From Methylothermaceae bacteria B42 (lineage in GTDB: Bacteria; Pseudomonadota; Gammaproteobacteria; Methylococcales; Methylothermaceae): 58,694 nt of DNA. This document shows positions 18,990-28,216 of this stretch, in pieces (the first letter of the stretch is position 1; the number at the start of each line of letters is the position of its first letter). The stretch spans positions 1 through 58,694 of the forward strand of contig LSNW01000037.1 of assembly GCA_001566965.1 (NCBI GenBank), given 5' to 3'. The position numbers and the translations under genes were made by a program. The notes beneath the pieces were generated by a model. The model had not been told where the DNA came from, made no database searches, and was given only the letters and a program-made list of their open reading frames with translations.

Positions 18990-21900
18990 GGGCGGCGTTC
19001 AAGGTTTTAATGGACTTGCGATAGGTAGGTACCGATACACCCATCAGTTTGGCACCTAATTGCGTATTATCTGCAACTTGTTCTGCAATGATATGAAGCA
19101 ACATCCGCCGCGCGTTTTCGGCAATCTTGGGGGTGTCCGAGAGCGAAGCCGTTCGAACCAGACTTTCCAAACAGGGCTGGATTTTCCGCCAATGGGTTGT
19201 TCGGGTGACCAGCCCCAAACTGGTTTCCCGGTTGACCTTCTCCAGATGACGGCGAAAGGTGGTTTCCGCCATCCCCAAGGCTTTACAAGCCCTTCTGGCG
19301 ATATGCCGATGCTGTTTGTCGGCCTCGATGACCAAATCTTCTACGAGCCAACGGCCCAGAGGCACGGGCGCGCCATGTTCGGAAGAGAGCACGGCGGTTA
19401 GTTGATCGCTTAATGCCCGGCGTAGCGCTTCCCAAGGATCTTCATGCGCAGGCGAAAGATGCGTGTTTTGTTTTGATAAATTATCAAAAGCGGGCTGACG
19501 GGTCTCAGCCGCAGCGATGGAGGATGGGATAAAAACTTCTTTTTCAGGAATGGCCGGCGGGCTGGTATGTTTGCTGTCATCGACAAGTTGCAAGTCGGTA
19601 GGCGCTATGATTTCCGATTGGGCCATCACCACGGCTCGCAGCAGGGTGTTGTGCAACTCGCGGACATTACCAGGCCAAGAGTGGGCCAGCAATAATGATT
19701 CAGTATCTGGCGCCAATCGCAGCTTGGCTTTGCCATATTGAAGCGCGAATTTTTCCACAAAAAATCTTGCCAGGGGGAGGATATCGTCCGGGCGCTCCCG
19801 TAGCGGCGGGACGGTGACGGTGACCACTTGCAGGCGATAATACAAATCCTGGCGAAACCGGCCTTTAGCCACTTCTTGAAACAGGTTTCTATTGGTGGCA
19901 GCTACAATACGGACATCGACATTTCTGGTTTTGCCGCCTCCCACCGGTGTAATTTCTTTTTCTTGCACAAAACGAAGCAATTTGGCTTGCACATCCAATG
20001 GTAACTCGCCGATTTCATCCAAAAATAGGGTGCCCCCGTTGGCTTGCATGATTCGGCCTTCGGATGCAGAATCCGCCCCAGTATAGGCGCCTTTGACGTG
20101 GCCAAAGAGCTCCGCTTCCAGCAAGGTGGGGGCGATAGCACCACAATCAACAGTAATGAAAGGATTATCCTGGCGCAGGCTATGCTCGTGCAGGGTTCGA
20201 GCCATGACTTCTTTCCCGGTGCCGCTTTCTCCTGTAATCAAGACAGTCACATCGGTAGGGGCGACGGTTTTGATGGTTTCTAGCACCGATTGCAATTGCG
20301 GGGAACGATAGACTAGTCTCGCTTGGGGTAGGGCTTGACGAAGTGCTTCGACTTCCTGCTTTAATTGTTGACTTTCCCGCTGTTTTTCCGATTTCCAGTC
20401 GGCAGCTAAGCGGGCCCGGTCGATGGCGATAGCGACTTGTTTGGCGAGCGCATCCAGGAAAACCAGGTCGGATGAGTCTAACTGCAACACATCATCGACC
20501 CCTTCCAAGTACACCCAGCCTAAAAAGACATCCCTGGCCGTGAGAGGAAAGGCATAGGCTACATGTGACTGGTTTTTTTTCCCCCATTTAATGCGTTCGA
20601 TTTTTTTTCGTTGCCGGGTAATTTTCAGCAATTCTTTTTGTTTGCCGGATAACGGAAAGGAATGCGCTGAATTGGGCTTGCCGTGGCTGTCTTTGCCATA
20701 TACACCGGCAATGACGGCCGGTGCTTCTTGGTCGTCATGGGTGAAAAGGGCAGCGCGGGAAAACTGAAATACGGCGGCAACGCGCTCGATGAATTCGCTG
20801 GCAATCCCTTGCATATCCTCGTTGGCAGAGATGGTGGAAATCGTGTCCCAGAGCAACAGCATGTTGCGGTAGTCTCTCTCGCTATCGGCCGTGAATATAC
20901 CGCTGAGGCGGTCATAACTTTGGATGGAATCAAATTCCCCAGGTTGCCAGAGAACCACCCGGCCACCACCGGAAAGTTTGGCCACATTGAGGGCGTGATC
21001 GGCTTTTTGCAAAAAGTCGTTGATATCGGTTTCCCCATTGTCGGTGCGGCCATCAAAGCTATGGATTCCGATACTAAAGGAAAGCTGAATTTTTCCCTCC
21101 AGATAAGGACCGCTCAGGAGATTCAACAATTTTTCACCCACCTTTTGGGTCCGTTGGGCGTCGGAAGCTTCCAAAATAACGGCAAAGATAGCGCCGCCGT
21201 AGCGAAACACTAGATCGGATTGCCGCAAGCCGCTGAGAATCTTGGCGGCAATAGCCCGCAGGGTTGAATCGCCTTGTTCCTGGCCATATCGCTGGTTGAT
21301 TACCCCAAATTCGTCCGGGTTGATAAGAATCAGGCCCAATTGGCCTTGACGGGCGCTTTCTTTTTGCAAGCAAGAAGATAAGCAGGCGTGAAATTCAACC
21401 CGCCCCGGTAACTGGCAGACCGGATCCCGCATCAAAGTAGCGAGTTTGTGATTCTCAAACGCCATTTGGGCGGCGATGGGAAGGCTTGGCCAGAGGTTGC
21501 TGCTGGATGAACGTGAATTTAATGCTTCAAATGCCTTAAAGCACTGCAGGTCATTGGCAAAGCGCAGGCCGAGCCAGAATTCGGGACTGGCAATGGCGCT
21601 TTTATGATCGGAATGACGCCGTTGCCGCGGTTGAGACAAATAGGATGTCTGGATTCTAAGAATCTCAGGCAGCAGCTTTAAGATTAAGCCGCTTTCATTC
21701 AAATCCATGCCGGCATTGTTGCTATTTGGCTTGAAAACGCCATGATCGCGAGGTTCATTTTTCGGACCTAATTCAGCAATCCAGCGCTCGAGAAGTTGAG
21801 GATTGTCAAATTGTGGCAAAAAAGGGGGATCTCCTTCCTGGAGTATTGAAGTGTGAATAGGATTACGGATCGGGTCTCGAAGCCATAAAGAACCCGCCTC

Positions 21901-22026
21901 AGCGCCGGTCAGAGTCAACGCTGCTTGCAGAAAAAACCGCAAAGGATGGAAATCGTAAAACGGCTTTTGGGTATTGGGCGATGATGGGTGTAGGGTGCCG
22001 CCATCTTGGGGAATCGTCGCGTTCAT
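18979..22026 (-). CDS. Sigma-54-dependent activator with degenerate GGDEF and GAF domains
   Basis: A 1015-residue regulator. Residues about 190-370 form a GGDEF domain whose signature reads RYGGAIF, so diguanylate cyclase activity is unlikely; it may bind c-di-GMP or GTP as a sensor. A GAF-like domain follows (about 400-570), a short coiled coil, then the AAA+ domain: Walker [22 protein letters not shown] (a GAYTGA variant of the sigma-54 contact loop), Walker [14 protein letters not shown] and WPGNVREL. The C-terminus holds two helix-turn-helix-like segments ([18 protein letters not shown] and [15 protein letters not shown]). The frame opens at 22059, but the ATG at 22026 overlaps the HDOD stop (TAATG). 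Its target promoters are not evident. Confidence 0.88.
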   Translation of the reverse strand: MNATIPQDGGTLHPSSPNTQKPFYDFHPLRFFLQAALTLTGAEAGSLWLRDPIRNPIHTSILQEGDPPFLPQFDNPQLLERWIAELGPKNEPRDHGVFKPNSNNAGMDLNESGLILKLLPEILRIQTSYLSQPRQRRHSDHKSAIASPEFWLGLRFANDLQCFKAFEALNSRSSSSNLWPSLPIAAQMAFENHKLATLMRDPVCQLPGRVEFHACLSSCLQKESARQGQLGLILINPDEFGVINQRYGQEQGDSTLRAIAAKILSGLRQSDLVFRYGGAIFAVILEASDAQRTQKVGEKLLNLLSGPYLEGKIQLSFSIGIHSFDGRTDNGETDINDFLQKADHALNVAKLSGGGRVVLWQPGEFDSIQSYDRLSGIFTADSERDYRNMLLLWDTISTISANEDMQGIASEFIERVAAVFQFSRAALFTHDDQEAPAVIAGVYGKDSHGKPNSAHSFPLSGKQKELLKITRQRKKIERIKWGKKNQSHVAYAFPLTARDVFLGWVYLEGVDDVLQLDSSDLVFLDALAKQVAIAIDRARLAADWKSEKQRESQQLKQEVEALRQALPQARLVYRSPQLQSVLETIKTVAPTDVTVLITGESGTGKEVMARTLHEHSLRQDNPFITVDCGAIAPTLLEAELFGHVKGAYTGADSASEGRIMQANGGTLFLDEIGELPLDVQAKLLRFVQEKEITPVGGGKTRNVDVRIVAATNRNLFQEVAKGRFRQDLYYRLQVVTVTVPPLRERPDDILPLARFFVEKFALQYGKAKLRLAPDTESLLLAHSWPGNVRELHNTLLRAVVMAQSEIIAPTDLQLVDDSKHTSPPAIPEKEVFIPSSIAAAETRQPAFDNLSKQNTHLSPAHEDPWEALRRALSDQLTAVLSSEHGAPVPLGRWLVEDLVIEADKQHRHIARRACKALGMAETTFRRHLEKVNRETSLGLVTRTTHWRKIQPCLESLVRTASLSDTPKIAENARRMLLHIIAEQVADNTQLGAKLMGVSVPTYRKSIKTLNAAHEI

Positions 22027-23198
22027 TATTTTAACGCCGCAGCTAAAAGCGGTTCGCACTCAATCCGCCATTGTTGTTTTAGGGGGGTGTCCACAACAGT
22101 GGTTTGCGGGTTCCTGCTCTGTTGGGCGAATTCCGTCACGAGTGATTCAGCCAGAAAAACCGCTTGGCTGACAGGATTTGCCTGGGGGAATGTTTGATCG
22201 TTTAAATCGTGATGGGAACCGACCGCCAGTGCCACGATTTCCGGCAAATTCCAAAGGGTGAGCACAACGGCGCCAATTTCTGGATGCCCTGCGCCGAGTT
22301 CTTCCCGCTCCAATTGAACGAGTGACTGTTCATCGCCCTGCGCGCGGCGCATCAACGATTGGTAATGACCCGGAACATTGGCCAGTAGCACCAAGGCGCC
22401 TAAATCATGCAGCAAACCCGCCAGGTGCGCGGCGTGGAGCAAAGAAGGGTCAGTGTGGTTGGACTTGGCAATATGGTGGGCAATTTTGGCCACGGCGAAA
22501 TTGTGCTTCCATAGATCATCCAGATTTAATCCGGGGATAGGAAGGCGGTCGAACAAGTGGGCGGCGAGCACGATTCCCAACACCAGATCAATGCCAATTA
22601 GGCCGACTGCTTCGTGAAGCTCGCAGATTCTTCTCGGACGAGCATAGAATCCAGAATTGGCAATTCGAAGTATTCGCGCTGTCAACGCCGTATCCTTTGC
22701 CAGAAGGTTGGCGATCCCTTTCAGGCTGCCATTGGGGGATTCCAGCTCGTCTCTCAAGCTGAAATACAAGGCGGGCGGCGTGGGCAGGTGATGTAATTGG
22801 GAGATGAAGGAGGCCAAGTTGGGGTTGGCCTGTAATTTTTCATGGACTTGCAGAGCGCTTTCGATGGCGCCAAGGATATCCTCTTTCCGGCACTTTGCAG
22901 CAAGGATTTGTTGAACGGAAGAGGGGGTATCGCAAAGCTGTTTTTCCTTGGCCGCCAGTCCCAGACGGATAATCGTCTGATCGAATGCCTTGATCTGGGA
23001 AAACAGCGCTTCCATAGATGGTAAGTCCGAACCGCAATTAACAACAACAACGGCGACCCGGCGGAGGCGCAAAATTTCAAGAGCCGCTTCTGTGTCATGG
23101 ACAAGCAAGCTTTCCCATGGCAATTGATTGGTATTGCTTGGTCCCAACTCGCTAAGGATGCGTCCCTGGGTTTCAACCAGTAAGACATAAGGTCTCAT
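22026..23198 (-). CDS. HDOD-domain signalling protein with pseudo-receiver
   Basis: A 390-residue protein. The first 120 residues resemble a response-regulator receiver but the acceptor position reads VVVNCGSDLPS, without the usual Asp, so it is probably phosphorylation-independent. Residues 130-330 are an HDOD domain: LPTPPALYFSLRDEL, KDTALTARILRIANSGFY, HEAVGLIGIDLVLGIVLAAHLF, LAGLLHDLGALVLLANVP and EREELGAGHPEIGAVVLTLW. HDOD proteins act in signalling without HD-type hydrolysis. It lies 20 bp downstream of the TonB receptor gene. Confidence 0.88.
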   Translation of the reverse strand: MRPYVLLVETQGRILSELGPSNTNQLPWESLLVHDTEAALEILRLRRVAVVVVNCGSDLPSMEALFSQIKAFDQTIIRLGLAAKEKQLCDTPSSVQQILAAKCRKEDILGAIESALQVHEKLQANPNLASFISQLHHLPTPPALYFSLRDELESPNGSLKGIANLLAKDTALTARILRIANSGFYARPRRICELHEAVGLIGIDLVLGIVLAAHLFDRLPIPGLNLDDLWKHNFAVAKIAHHIAKSNHTDPSLLHAAHLAGLLHDLGALVLLANVPGHYQSLMRRAQGDEQSLVQLEREELGAGHPEIGAVVLTLWNLPEIVALAVGSHHDLNDQTFPQANPVSQAVFLAESLVTEFAQQSRNPQTTVVDTPLKQQWRIECEPLLAAALK

Positions 23199-23218
23199 TC
23201 AGCAGATTCCATCATGCC

Positions 23219-25825
23219 TTAAAATTCATGTTGCAAGCGAAGATAGGCGAAACGTCCCCGAGGATCGTGGAGCGCCCGGTTGAAAAACGGCCAGCCTTCC
23301 AGAAACGGATCCTTTGGTGGATCACGATCAAAAGCGTTATCCAGCCCGATGCTCACCTTGGTTCCGCGGCTGAAGCTGGGAGTCCAGCCTAATTGAAGAT
23401 CCACCGTGGTCCAGGATTTGACTTTGTCGGTTTGATCGCCTTTGCGGCGTTTGTAACTGTCGATATAGTTCACATTCACAAATGCCGAATAGTCGGATTT
23501 TTCCCACGACAGGGTGGTTTTTACCCGCCACTCGGGATTGCCGTCGAACCCAGCCAGTTGAACCGATTTTTGCCCCGGCGCCAGTCTTTGTTTATAGGAA
23601 CCCAGGTAACTGGCAGCGACGCCGACGCCGATATCGCCGAACCGATCCCAGCCCCAAATTACCCGGCTGTCGAAATCCAGTCCCCAGAGTTTTTGCTCGC
23701 CGATATTCTGGAATGGACTCACGATAGCTTTCAGGGCATTGGATTTGGAACTGCGGGTAACCAAATTGGAAAATCGGTCAGCATTATCGACGATATATTG
23801 GGCATTACTGATCACCGCATCCTCATTTTTAATATGCCAGAAATCCACGGTCAGATTCCACCAATCCGTAATGTCCCAAACTACACCGGCGTTGAAGCTT
23901 TCCGATTTTTCCGCATCCAGGTCTTTGTTGCCCTTAGTAGTGACTTGCACTTCCTGAACGTTATTGCAAAACCGGTCAATGGCATCGGGGTCGCCCGACT
24001 GTTTGGCTTGCCGGCATCCCGTGGAATCAAAAACCGAGTCAAAGCCGACAATGTCCCCGCTGTATAATTCGTGGAGGGCGGGTGCTTTGAAGCCTGTCCC
24101 CCAACTGCCCCGCAAGACCAGATTGTGAAAGGGCTGCCAGCGTAGCGCTAATTTAGGATTGGCGGTGCCGCCGAAATCACTGTAGTGATCGTAGCGGGCG
24201 GCGGCTTGAAATTCCAGGCTGGCCAGCACTGGAATGGAAAATTCCAGATAAACCGATTTGACATTTCGGTCCCCCTGGGCAGAGGTGCCACCTATCCCCA
24301 CGACATCGCCGCTTTGAGTGATAGCGTCGAATTTATCGGCAAAATCTTCCTTGCGATAGACGCCGCCTAAGGCGACTTGTAAAGGTCCTGCCGGCAAATC
24401 CACAATGGAACCGGTGCTTTTGAAATCCACATAATGGAGTTTGGAAGTGCCTTTGCGTTTCGGGCGCACCCTAACGCTACCGGGATCAAAGTTGGGGCTG
24501 GCGCCGAAGGGATTGAGGGCGCCGTTGTCCACCGCTTTTTGCAGTTGTGTTTGGGTGGCATAGCCTGAGATGCCTTTGTTACGGGCGTCAATCCAGCCAA
24601 ACCCGCCGGAGATTTCAAAATCCCAGCTTTTATAAGATGCGGTCAACCCCGAAACAAAGTTGAAAAAGTCATTTTCAAACTTGTCCACCCGCGGGCCCAG
24701 TTCATTGAAGCGGTAGATAACACCAACCACTTCGCCAGGAAAGGGGTTGTTCGGATTATCTGGACTTGCTATCAAAAGATCGTTAATCGGGGCCGGGGCT
24801 AGGGCGCGTTTGGATGTGACGTGGGTGTACATGAGCCGGGTATAAAAGCCGAAATTTTCGCTAAAATCCTGCTCGAAAGCGGTGGACAGCCCAGTTCTTT
24901 GCATCCCCGGAACCAAAGTGACATGCCGGGCAAAGTCGAATTTACAAAATGGGCCGACGATATTTTCCGCCGCGCAGCGCGAATCAGGCTGCATGTCCGG
25001 CGAAGCACTGCTCAAGTCGTGGATGAAGGTACCTGGATTGCCGGCATTGCTGCGATCATCGATTTCGCCGTTGGCAGAATCACTGATATCGCGATCCTTG
25101 GCCCAGATCTGGTCGCGATTGGTGTAGTCAAAGGTCATGGTGGCGCGGGTTTTCCGCCAGGCACCGCCGGCTGCTAGGCTCACGCGCCCGTCTTGACCAT
25201 CGGCCCGGGTAGTGATTCCGTATTGGCCGGAGACGGAAATGCCTTGGTAATCCTTGCGGGTGATGATGTTGACCACCCCGGCAACCGCATCGGCGCCATA
25301 AATTGCCGATGCGCTGTCTTTGAGTATTTCGATGCGTTCTACAGATGCCAGGGGAATCAGGTTAATGTCGACAAAGGTTTGGCCGTTTTCCTGGCCATTT
25401 TGAAAAGTGCTTTGGCCGAACGGAAACAGCGGCACCCGGCGGCCATCAATGAGAACCAGGGTACGGGTCATCCCTAAACCACGCAAGCTGATACCGGCCG
25501 ATGCCGGCGCAAATCCTTGTGTGAATTGCTCGTCAACGATTCCGCCAGTGCTGTAGATCAGATCCCGAAATACGTCCTTGAGCGTCGTAGCACCGGAACG
25601 TTCAATATCTGCTTGGCTGATTACGGCTACCGGCATGCTGCCTTCGAGATCGGGGCGGGCGATATGCGTGCCGGTAATCACCATGGCTTCAAGTTCCATG
25701 GGTTCAGATTCGATAGCAGGTTCAGGTTGGGCTTCTTCAGCGGAGGTCGGGCCTGAAAAAAAACATCCGAGGTTCAATAAAATTGCCAGATGCTTGACAA
25801 TCAGAGATTGTTTGCTCTCTGTCAT
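23219..25825 (-). CDS. TonB-dependent outer-membrane receptor
   Basis: Roughly 868 residues. After a signal peptide (SLIVKHLAILLNLGCFFSGPTSA) comes a TonB box-like region (LEAMVITGTHIARPDL), a plug domain (VAVISQADIERSGATTLKDVF, SASAIYGADAVAGVVNIITRKDYQG) and a 22-strand-type barrel ending in an aromatic C-terminal residue (FAYLRLQHEF). The substrate cannot be read from sequence. It resembles the iron-complex/cobalamin group in plug motifs, but SusC-like and proteobacterial carbohydrate receptors share them. An alternative TTG start exists at 25855. It heads an apparent operon with three signalling genes, which hints at a nutrient-sensing unit. Confidence 0.88.
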   Translation of the reverse strand: MTESKQSLIVKHLAILLNLGCFFSGPTSAEEAQPEPAIESEPMELEAMVITGTHIARPDLEGSMPVAVISQADIERSGATTLKDVFRDLIYSTGGIVDEQFTQGFAPASAGISLRGLGMTRTLVLIDGRRVPLFPFGQSTFQNGQENGQTFVDINLIPLASVERIEILKDSASAIYGADAVAGVVNIITRKDYQGISVSGQYGITTRADGQDGRVSLAAGGAWRKTRATMTFDYTNRDQIWAKDRDISDSANGEIDDRSNAGNPGTFIHDLSSASPDMQPDSRCAAENIVGPFCKFDFARHVTLVPGMQRTGLSTAFEQDFSENFGFYTRLMYTHVTSKRALAPAPINDLLIASPDNPNNPFPGEVVGVIYRFNELGPRVDKFENDFFNFVSGLTASYKSWDFEISGGFGWIDARNKGISGYATQTQLQKAVDNGALNPFGASPNFDPGSVRVRPKRKGTSKLHYVDFKSTGSIVDLPAGPLQVALGGVYRKEDFADKFDAITQSGDVVGIGGTSAQGDRNVKSVYLEFSIPVLASLEFQAAARYDHYSDFGGTANPKLALRWQPFHNLVLRGSWGTGFKAPALHELYSGDIVGFDSVFDSTGCRQAKQSGDPDAIDRFCNNVQEVQVTTKGNKDLDAEKSESFNAGVVWDITDWWNLTVDFWHIKNEDAVISNAQYIVDNADRFSNLVTRSSKSNALKAIVSPFQNIGEQKLWGLDFDSRVIWGWDRFGDIGVGVAASYLGSYKQRLAPGQKSVQLAGFDGNPEWRVKTTLSWEKSDYSAFVNVNYIDSYKRRKGDQTDKVKSWTTVDLQLGWTPSFSRGTKVSIGLDNAFDRDPPKDPFLEGWPFFNRALHDPRGRFAYLRLQHEF

Positions 25826-26011
25826 TGTATTGGTCAAACAACACCCCCTAATCAAATTCGTGTAGACCTATTTTGCGAAAGAGTCAACTTAACTTTGACT
25901 CTAGCCTCTTATTAAACATATATTTAAAGATAGTTCAAAGCGTTTTTTTTGCTGAGGACAGGAGTAAATAAAGAGCGTGAGCCCTTGAGAAGGATTGCGT
26001 AGTTTGCCGAC

Positions 26012-26042
26012 AAAAAAGCCCCGCCGAATGAATCAACGGGGC
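26012..26042 (-). terminator. Rho-independent terminator of subtilase 1
   Basis: Read on the minus strand, GCCCCG (26042-26037) pairs with CGGGGC (26023-26018) and a run of six T follows. It lies just past the stop at 26075. Confidence 0.8.
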
Positions 26043-26074
26043 ATCAAGGCTGCTGGGGGGGGGGAGGAGGAGAA

Positions 26075-27844
26075 TCAGTCAGCCATCAGGACATTATCGG
26101 CAATCGTAGTACTGTCGCTACTGGTGCTATTATCTGACCAGAGATAACCATCGCTCCATAGATAGCCGTCGGACCACAAGTAACCATCGCTCCAGAGGTA
26201 TCCGTCGCTCCAGAGATAACCATCGCTCCAAAGGTATCCGTCGGACCATAAATAGCCATCAGACCAGAGATAACCGTCACTCCAGAGATAACCTTGGGAA
26301 TCTACAGTGCCCTTCGCCCAGAGAATCCCGTCGGACCACAGATAGCCTAGGGCAAATTGTTGATTGCCCCACAATTTGCCTGTTTCTTGGAAGGCCATGC
26401 GGCCGCTGGCGTCATCACGCTTGACTTTGGGGGAGGGGGCTTGGGAAACGTTGCCAGCCTCTGCTAACGCGCCTTCGATATTGAGGACGCCCGCGCCAGT
26501 GGCAAATACGTCGGAAAAATCGACTTTTCTGGCTGAACGCATTAAGCGGGCCTTGATGGTATCTGGCGTCAGAGTTGGGTCTTTTTCCAGCATCAAGGCG
26601 ACGGCTCCGGTGACGACAGCAGCGGCCATGCTGGTGCCGGAGAGTTGATAATATTCTGCTTTTTTCGCCTTAGGCGCTTTAATCAATAGCTCTGGATAAT
26701 TTTTTTCCATGTACGAGCGAACGGCATTGGCAGAAATGACCCGGTTGCCGTGGGCAATCAGGTCCGGTTTGACATAGCGGTCGATCCGAGTCGGGCCGCG
26801 GGAAGAGAAGGTAGAAACGATATCATTCCCAGGCTCATTGTCACCCCAAGTGGTCAGTGATCCAACGGTAATGACTTTGGGGGAGTTGCCTGGGCTGGTG
26901 ATGGTGCCGTAACCGTTACGGCCTGCATTGCCCGCCGAGCAGACCACGACCACGCCGCTGTCCCAAATGGCGTTGACGGCTTGGACCAAAGGATCGTCAG
27001 CGGCGGATTCATATACCGGATGCCCTAAAGACATATTGATCACCCGGATATGCCAAAAATTCTGATTCAACCACAAGGCATAATCGAGTCCGGCAATCAC
27101 ATCGGAGCTCAGCCCTTGTCCGGCATCGTCCAGGACTTTGACATAATACACTTCCGCATCGGGAGCCACGCCACGATACAGCCCGCCGGATTTACTGCCG
27201 GTGCCTGCGATAATACCGCCGACATGATTGCCATGGCCGAAGCCATCATCGGAGGTTGGTCCAACCAAGGAATAAGTTCCAGCGGGGCTCAAGTCCCCAT
27301 GGCTTTTGACGCCGGTATCTAGCACCGCCACTCTGACGCCGGCGCCGGTATAAGAAACGTTACCCAAGCCTTTGGTGCCATCCAGTACCGACGAAGGAAA
27401 ACTGCCAGTGATGGGTGTACTGCTTTCGGTGAGGACGACTTGACCGTCAGCGATTGTCGTCGCAGCTCCGCTGACGGGCTCGTCCAGGCTCACGTGCTGG
27501 ATGTTGGGATTTTTCTCCAAACCTTTGAGCGCTTGCGCAGGGACAGTGATGGCGTGGCCTTTGATCAAATGAAATTCGCGGCGAATCGATCCCCCCTTTT
27601 GTTTAATAAAGTCCCGGTCGGCTTTACCTGGTGTTTGCCGGTAGGTGACAATCAAGTCGATCATAGCATTGGGATTCTGTTCGCTGGCTTGAATCGCCCG
27701 CTCATTGATTTTCGATGCTCCGGAACCTGCAAACGCAGGGGGTGTACTTGCCAGCATGATGCCTAAGGTAATACTGGCTGCCAGACATTTTGAGGCAGAA
27801 CCAATATTTTGGATCTTCTGCTTAAAAGGGGGTAGGTTCAACAT
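26075..27844 (-). CDS. Secreted subtilase 1 with YLWSDG repeat tail
   Basis: S8 serine protease, 589 residues, exported (signal peptide ending PPAFA at about residue 39). An I9-type propeptide spans about 60-125. The catalytic triad is intact: D176 (VLDTGVKSHGD), H204 (GFGHGNHVGG) and S405 (SGTSMAAAV). The oxyanion-hole Asn region is CSAGNAGRNGYG. The C-terminus carries nine consecutive hexapeptides of YLWSDG type (about 518-571), preceded by a looser copy, and ends STTIADNVLMAD. It differs from the other three subtilases in its propeptide and in lacking their common WVxQE ending. GGAG stands upstream of the ATG. Substrate and location after export are unknown. Confidence 0.93.
   Translation of the reverse strand: MLNLPPFKQKIQNIGSASKCLAASITLGIMLASTPPAFAGSGASKINERAIQASEQNPNAMIDLIVTYRQTPGKADRDFIKQKGGSIRREFHLIKGHAITVPAQALKGLEKNPNIQHVSLDEPVSGAATTIADGQVVLTESSTPITGSFPSSVLDGTKGLGNVSYTGAGVRVAVLDTGVKSHGDLSPAGTYSLVGPTSDDGFGHGNHVGGIIAGTGSKSGGLYRGVAPDAEVYYVKVLDDAGQGLSSDVIAGLDYALWLNQNFWHIRVINMSLGHPVYESAADDPLVQAVNAIWDSGVVVVCSAGNAGRNGYGTITSPGNSPKVITVGSLTTWGDNEPGNDIVSTFSSRGPTRIDRYVKPDLIAHGNRVISANAVRSYMEKNYPELLIKAPKAKKAEYYQLSGTSMAAAVVTGAVALMLEKDPTLTPDTIKARLMRSARKVDFSDVFATGAGVLNIEGALAEAGNVSQAPSPKVKRDDASGRMAFQETGKLWGNQQFALGYLWSDGILWAKGTVDSQGYLWSDGYLWSDGYLWSDGYLWSDGYLWSDGYLWSDGYLWSDGYLWSDGYLWSDNSTSSDSTTIADNVLMAD
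26132..26293 (-). repeat. Nine 18-bp units coding YLWSDG
   Basis: Nine contiguous in-frame 18-bp units (162 bp). Differences between units are mainly synonymous at third positions, so the peptide is conserved more strictly than the DNA. Confidence 0.95.
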
Positions 27845-27998
27845 ATCAATCTCCAGTGGTTTCGAGTGCTTTGAATTCTGTTGGGCTAGGGTTCAAATTT
27901 TTACGCTTGCCATTACTGAATCAATCTTCATGCCAAGTTATTTAAGCCTTTGATATTTTTATGATTTTATTTTCTTGGATTATCGAAATGAGAGAGAA

Positions 27999-28082
27999 TA
28001 AAAAAACGGTGGATTTGCGGGGAAAATGCGGCGGATTCATCTTAAAATTCGGCGCGTCATGGAATGAATTTTTGGCGTGCCG
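27999..28082 (-). promoter_or_regulatory. Array of four direct CGGCGKAT-type sites upstream of subtilase 1
   Basis: Four copies of an A/T-run plus CGGCGGAT-like motif, all reading on the plus strand: CGGTGGAT 28007, CGGCGGAT 28029, CGGCGCGT 28050 and TGGCGTGC 28073. Core starts are 22, 21 and 23 bp apart. They lie 160-240 bp upstream of the subtilase 1 ATG, in the only intergenic space available for its promoter. Confidence 0.6.
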
Positions 28083-28125
28083 AATTTTATTTCTTAATTG
28101 AATGGCCGTTTTGAGTCGTTTTTAT

Positions 28126-28150
28126 AAAAAAAGCCCGGCCGAAGCCGGGC
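28126..28150 (-). terminator. Rho-independent terminator of subtilase 2
   Basis: On the minus strand GCCCGGC-TTCG-GCCGGGC is followed by seven T. A UUCG tetraloop-like hairpin, about 70 bp after the stop at 28217. Confidence 0.9.
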
Positions 28151-28216
28151 GGAGTGTCGACACCAAAGCTCTCTAACGGTGTCTGGCGTCCTTGCCTTTG
28201 CGCAAATTAGTGCAAT

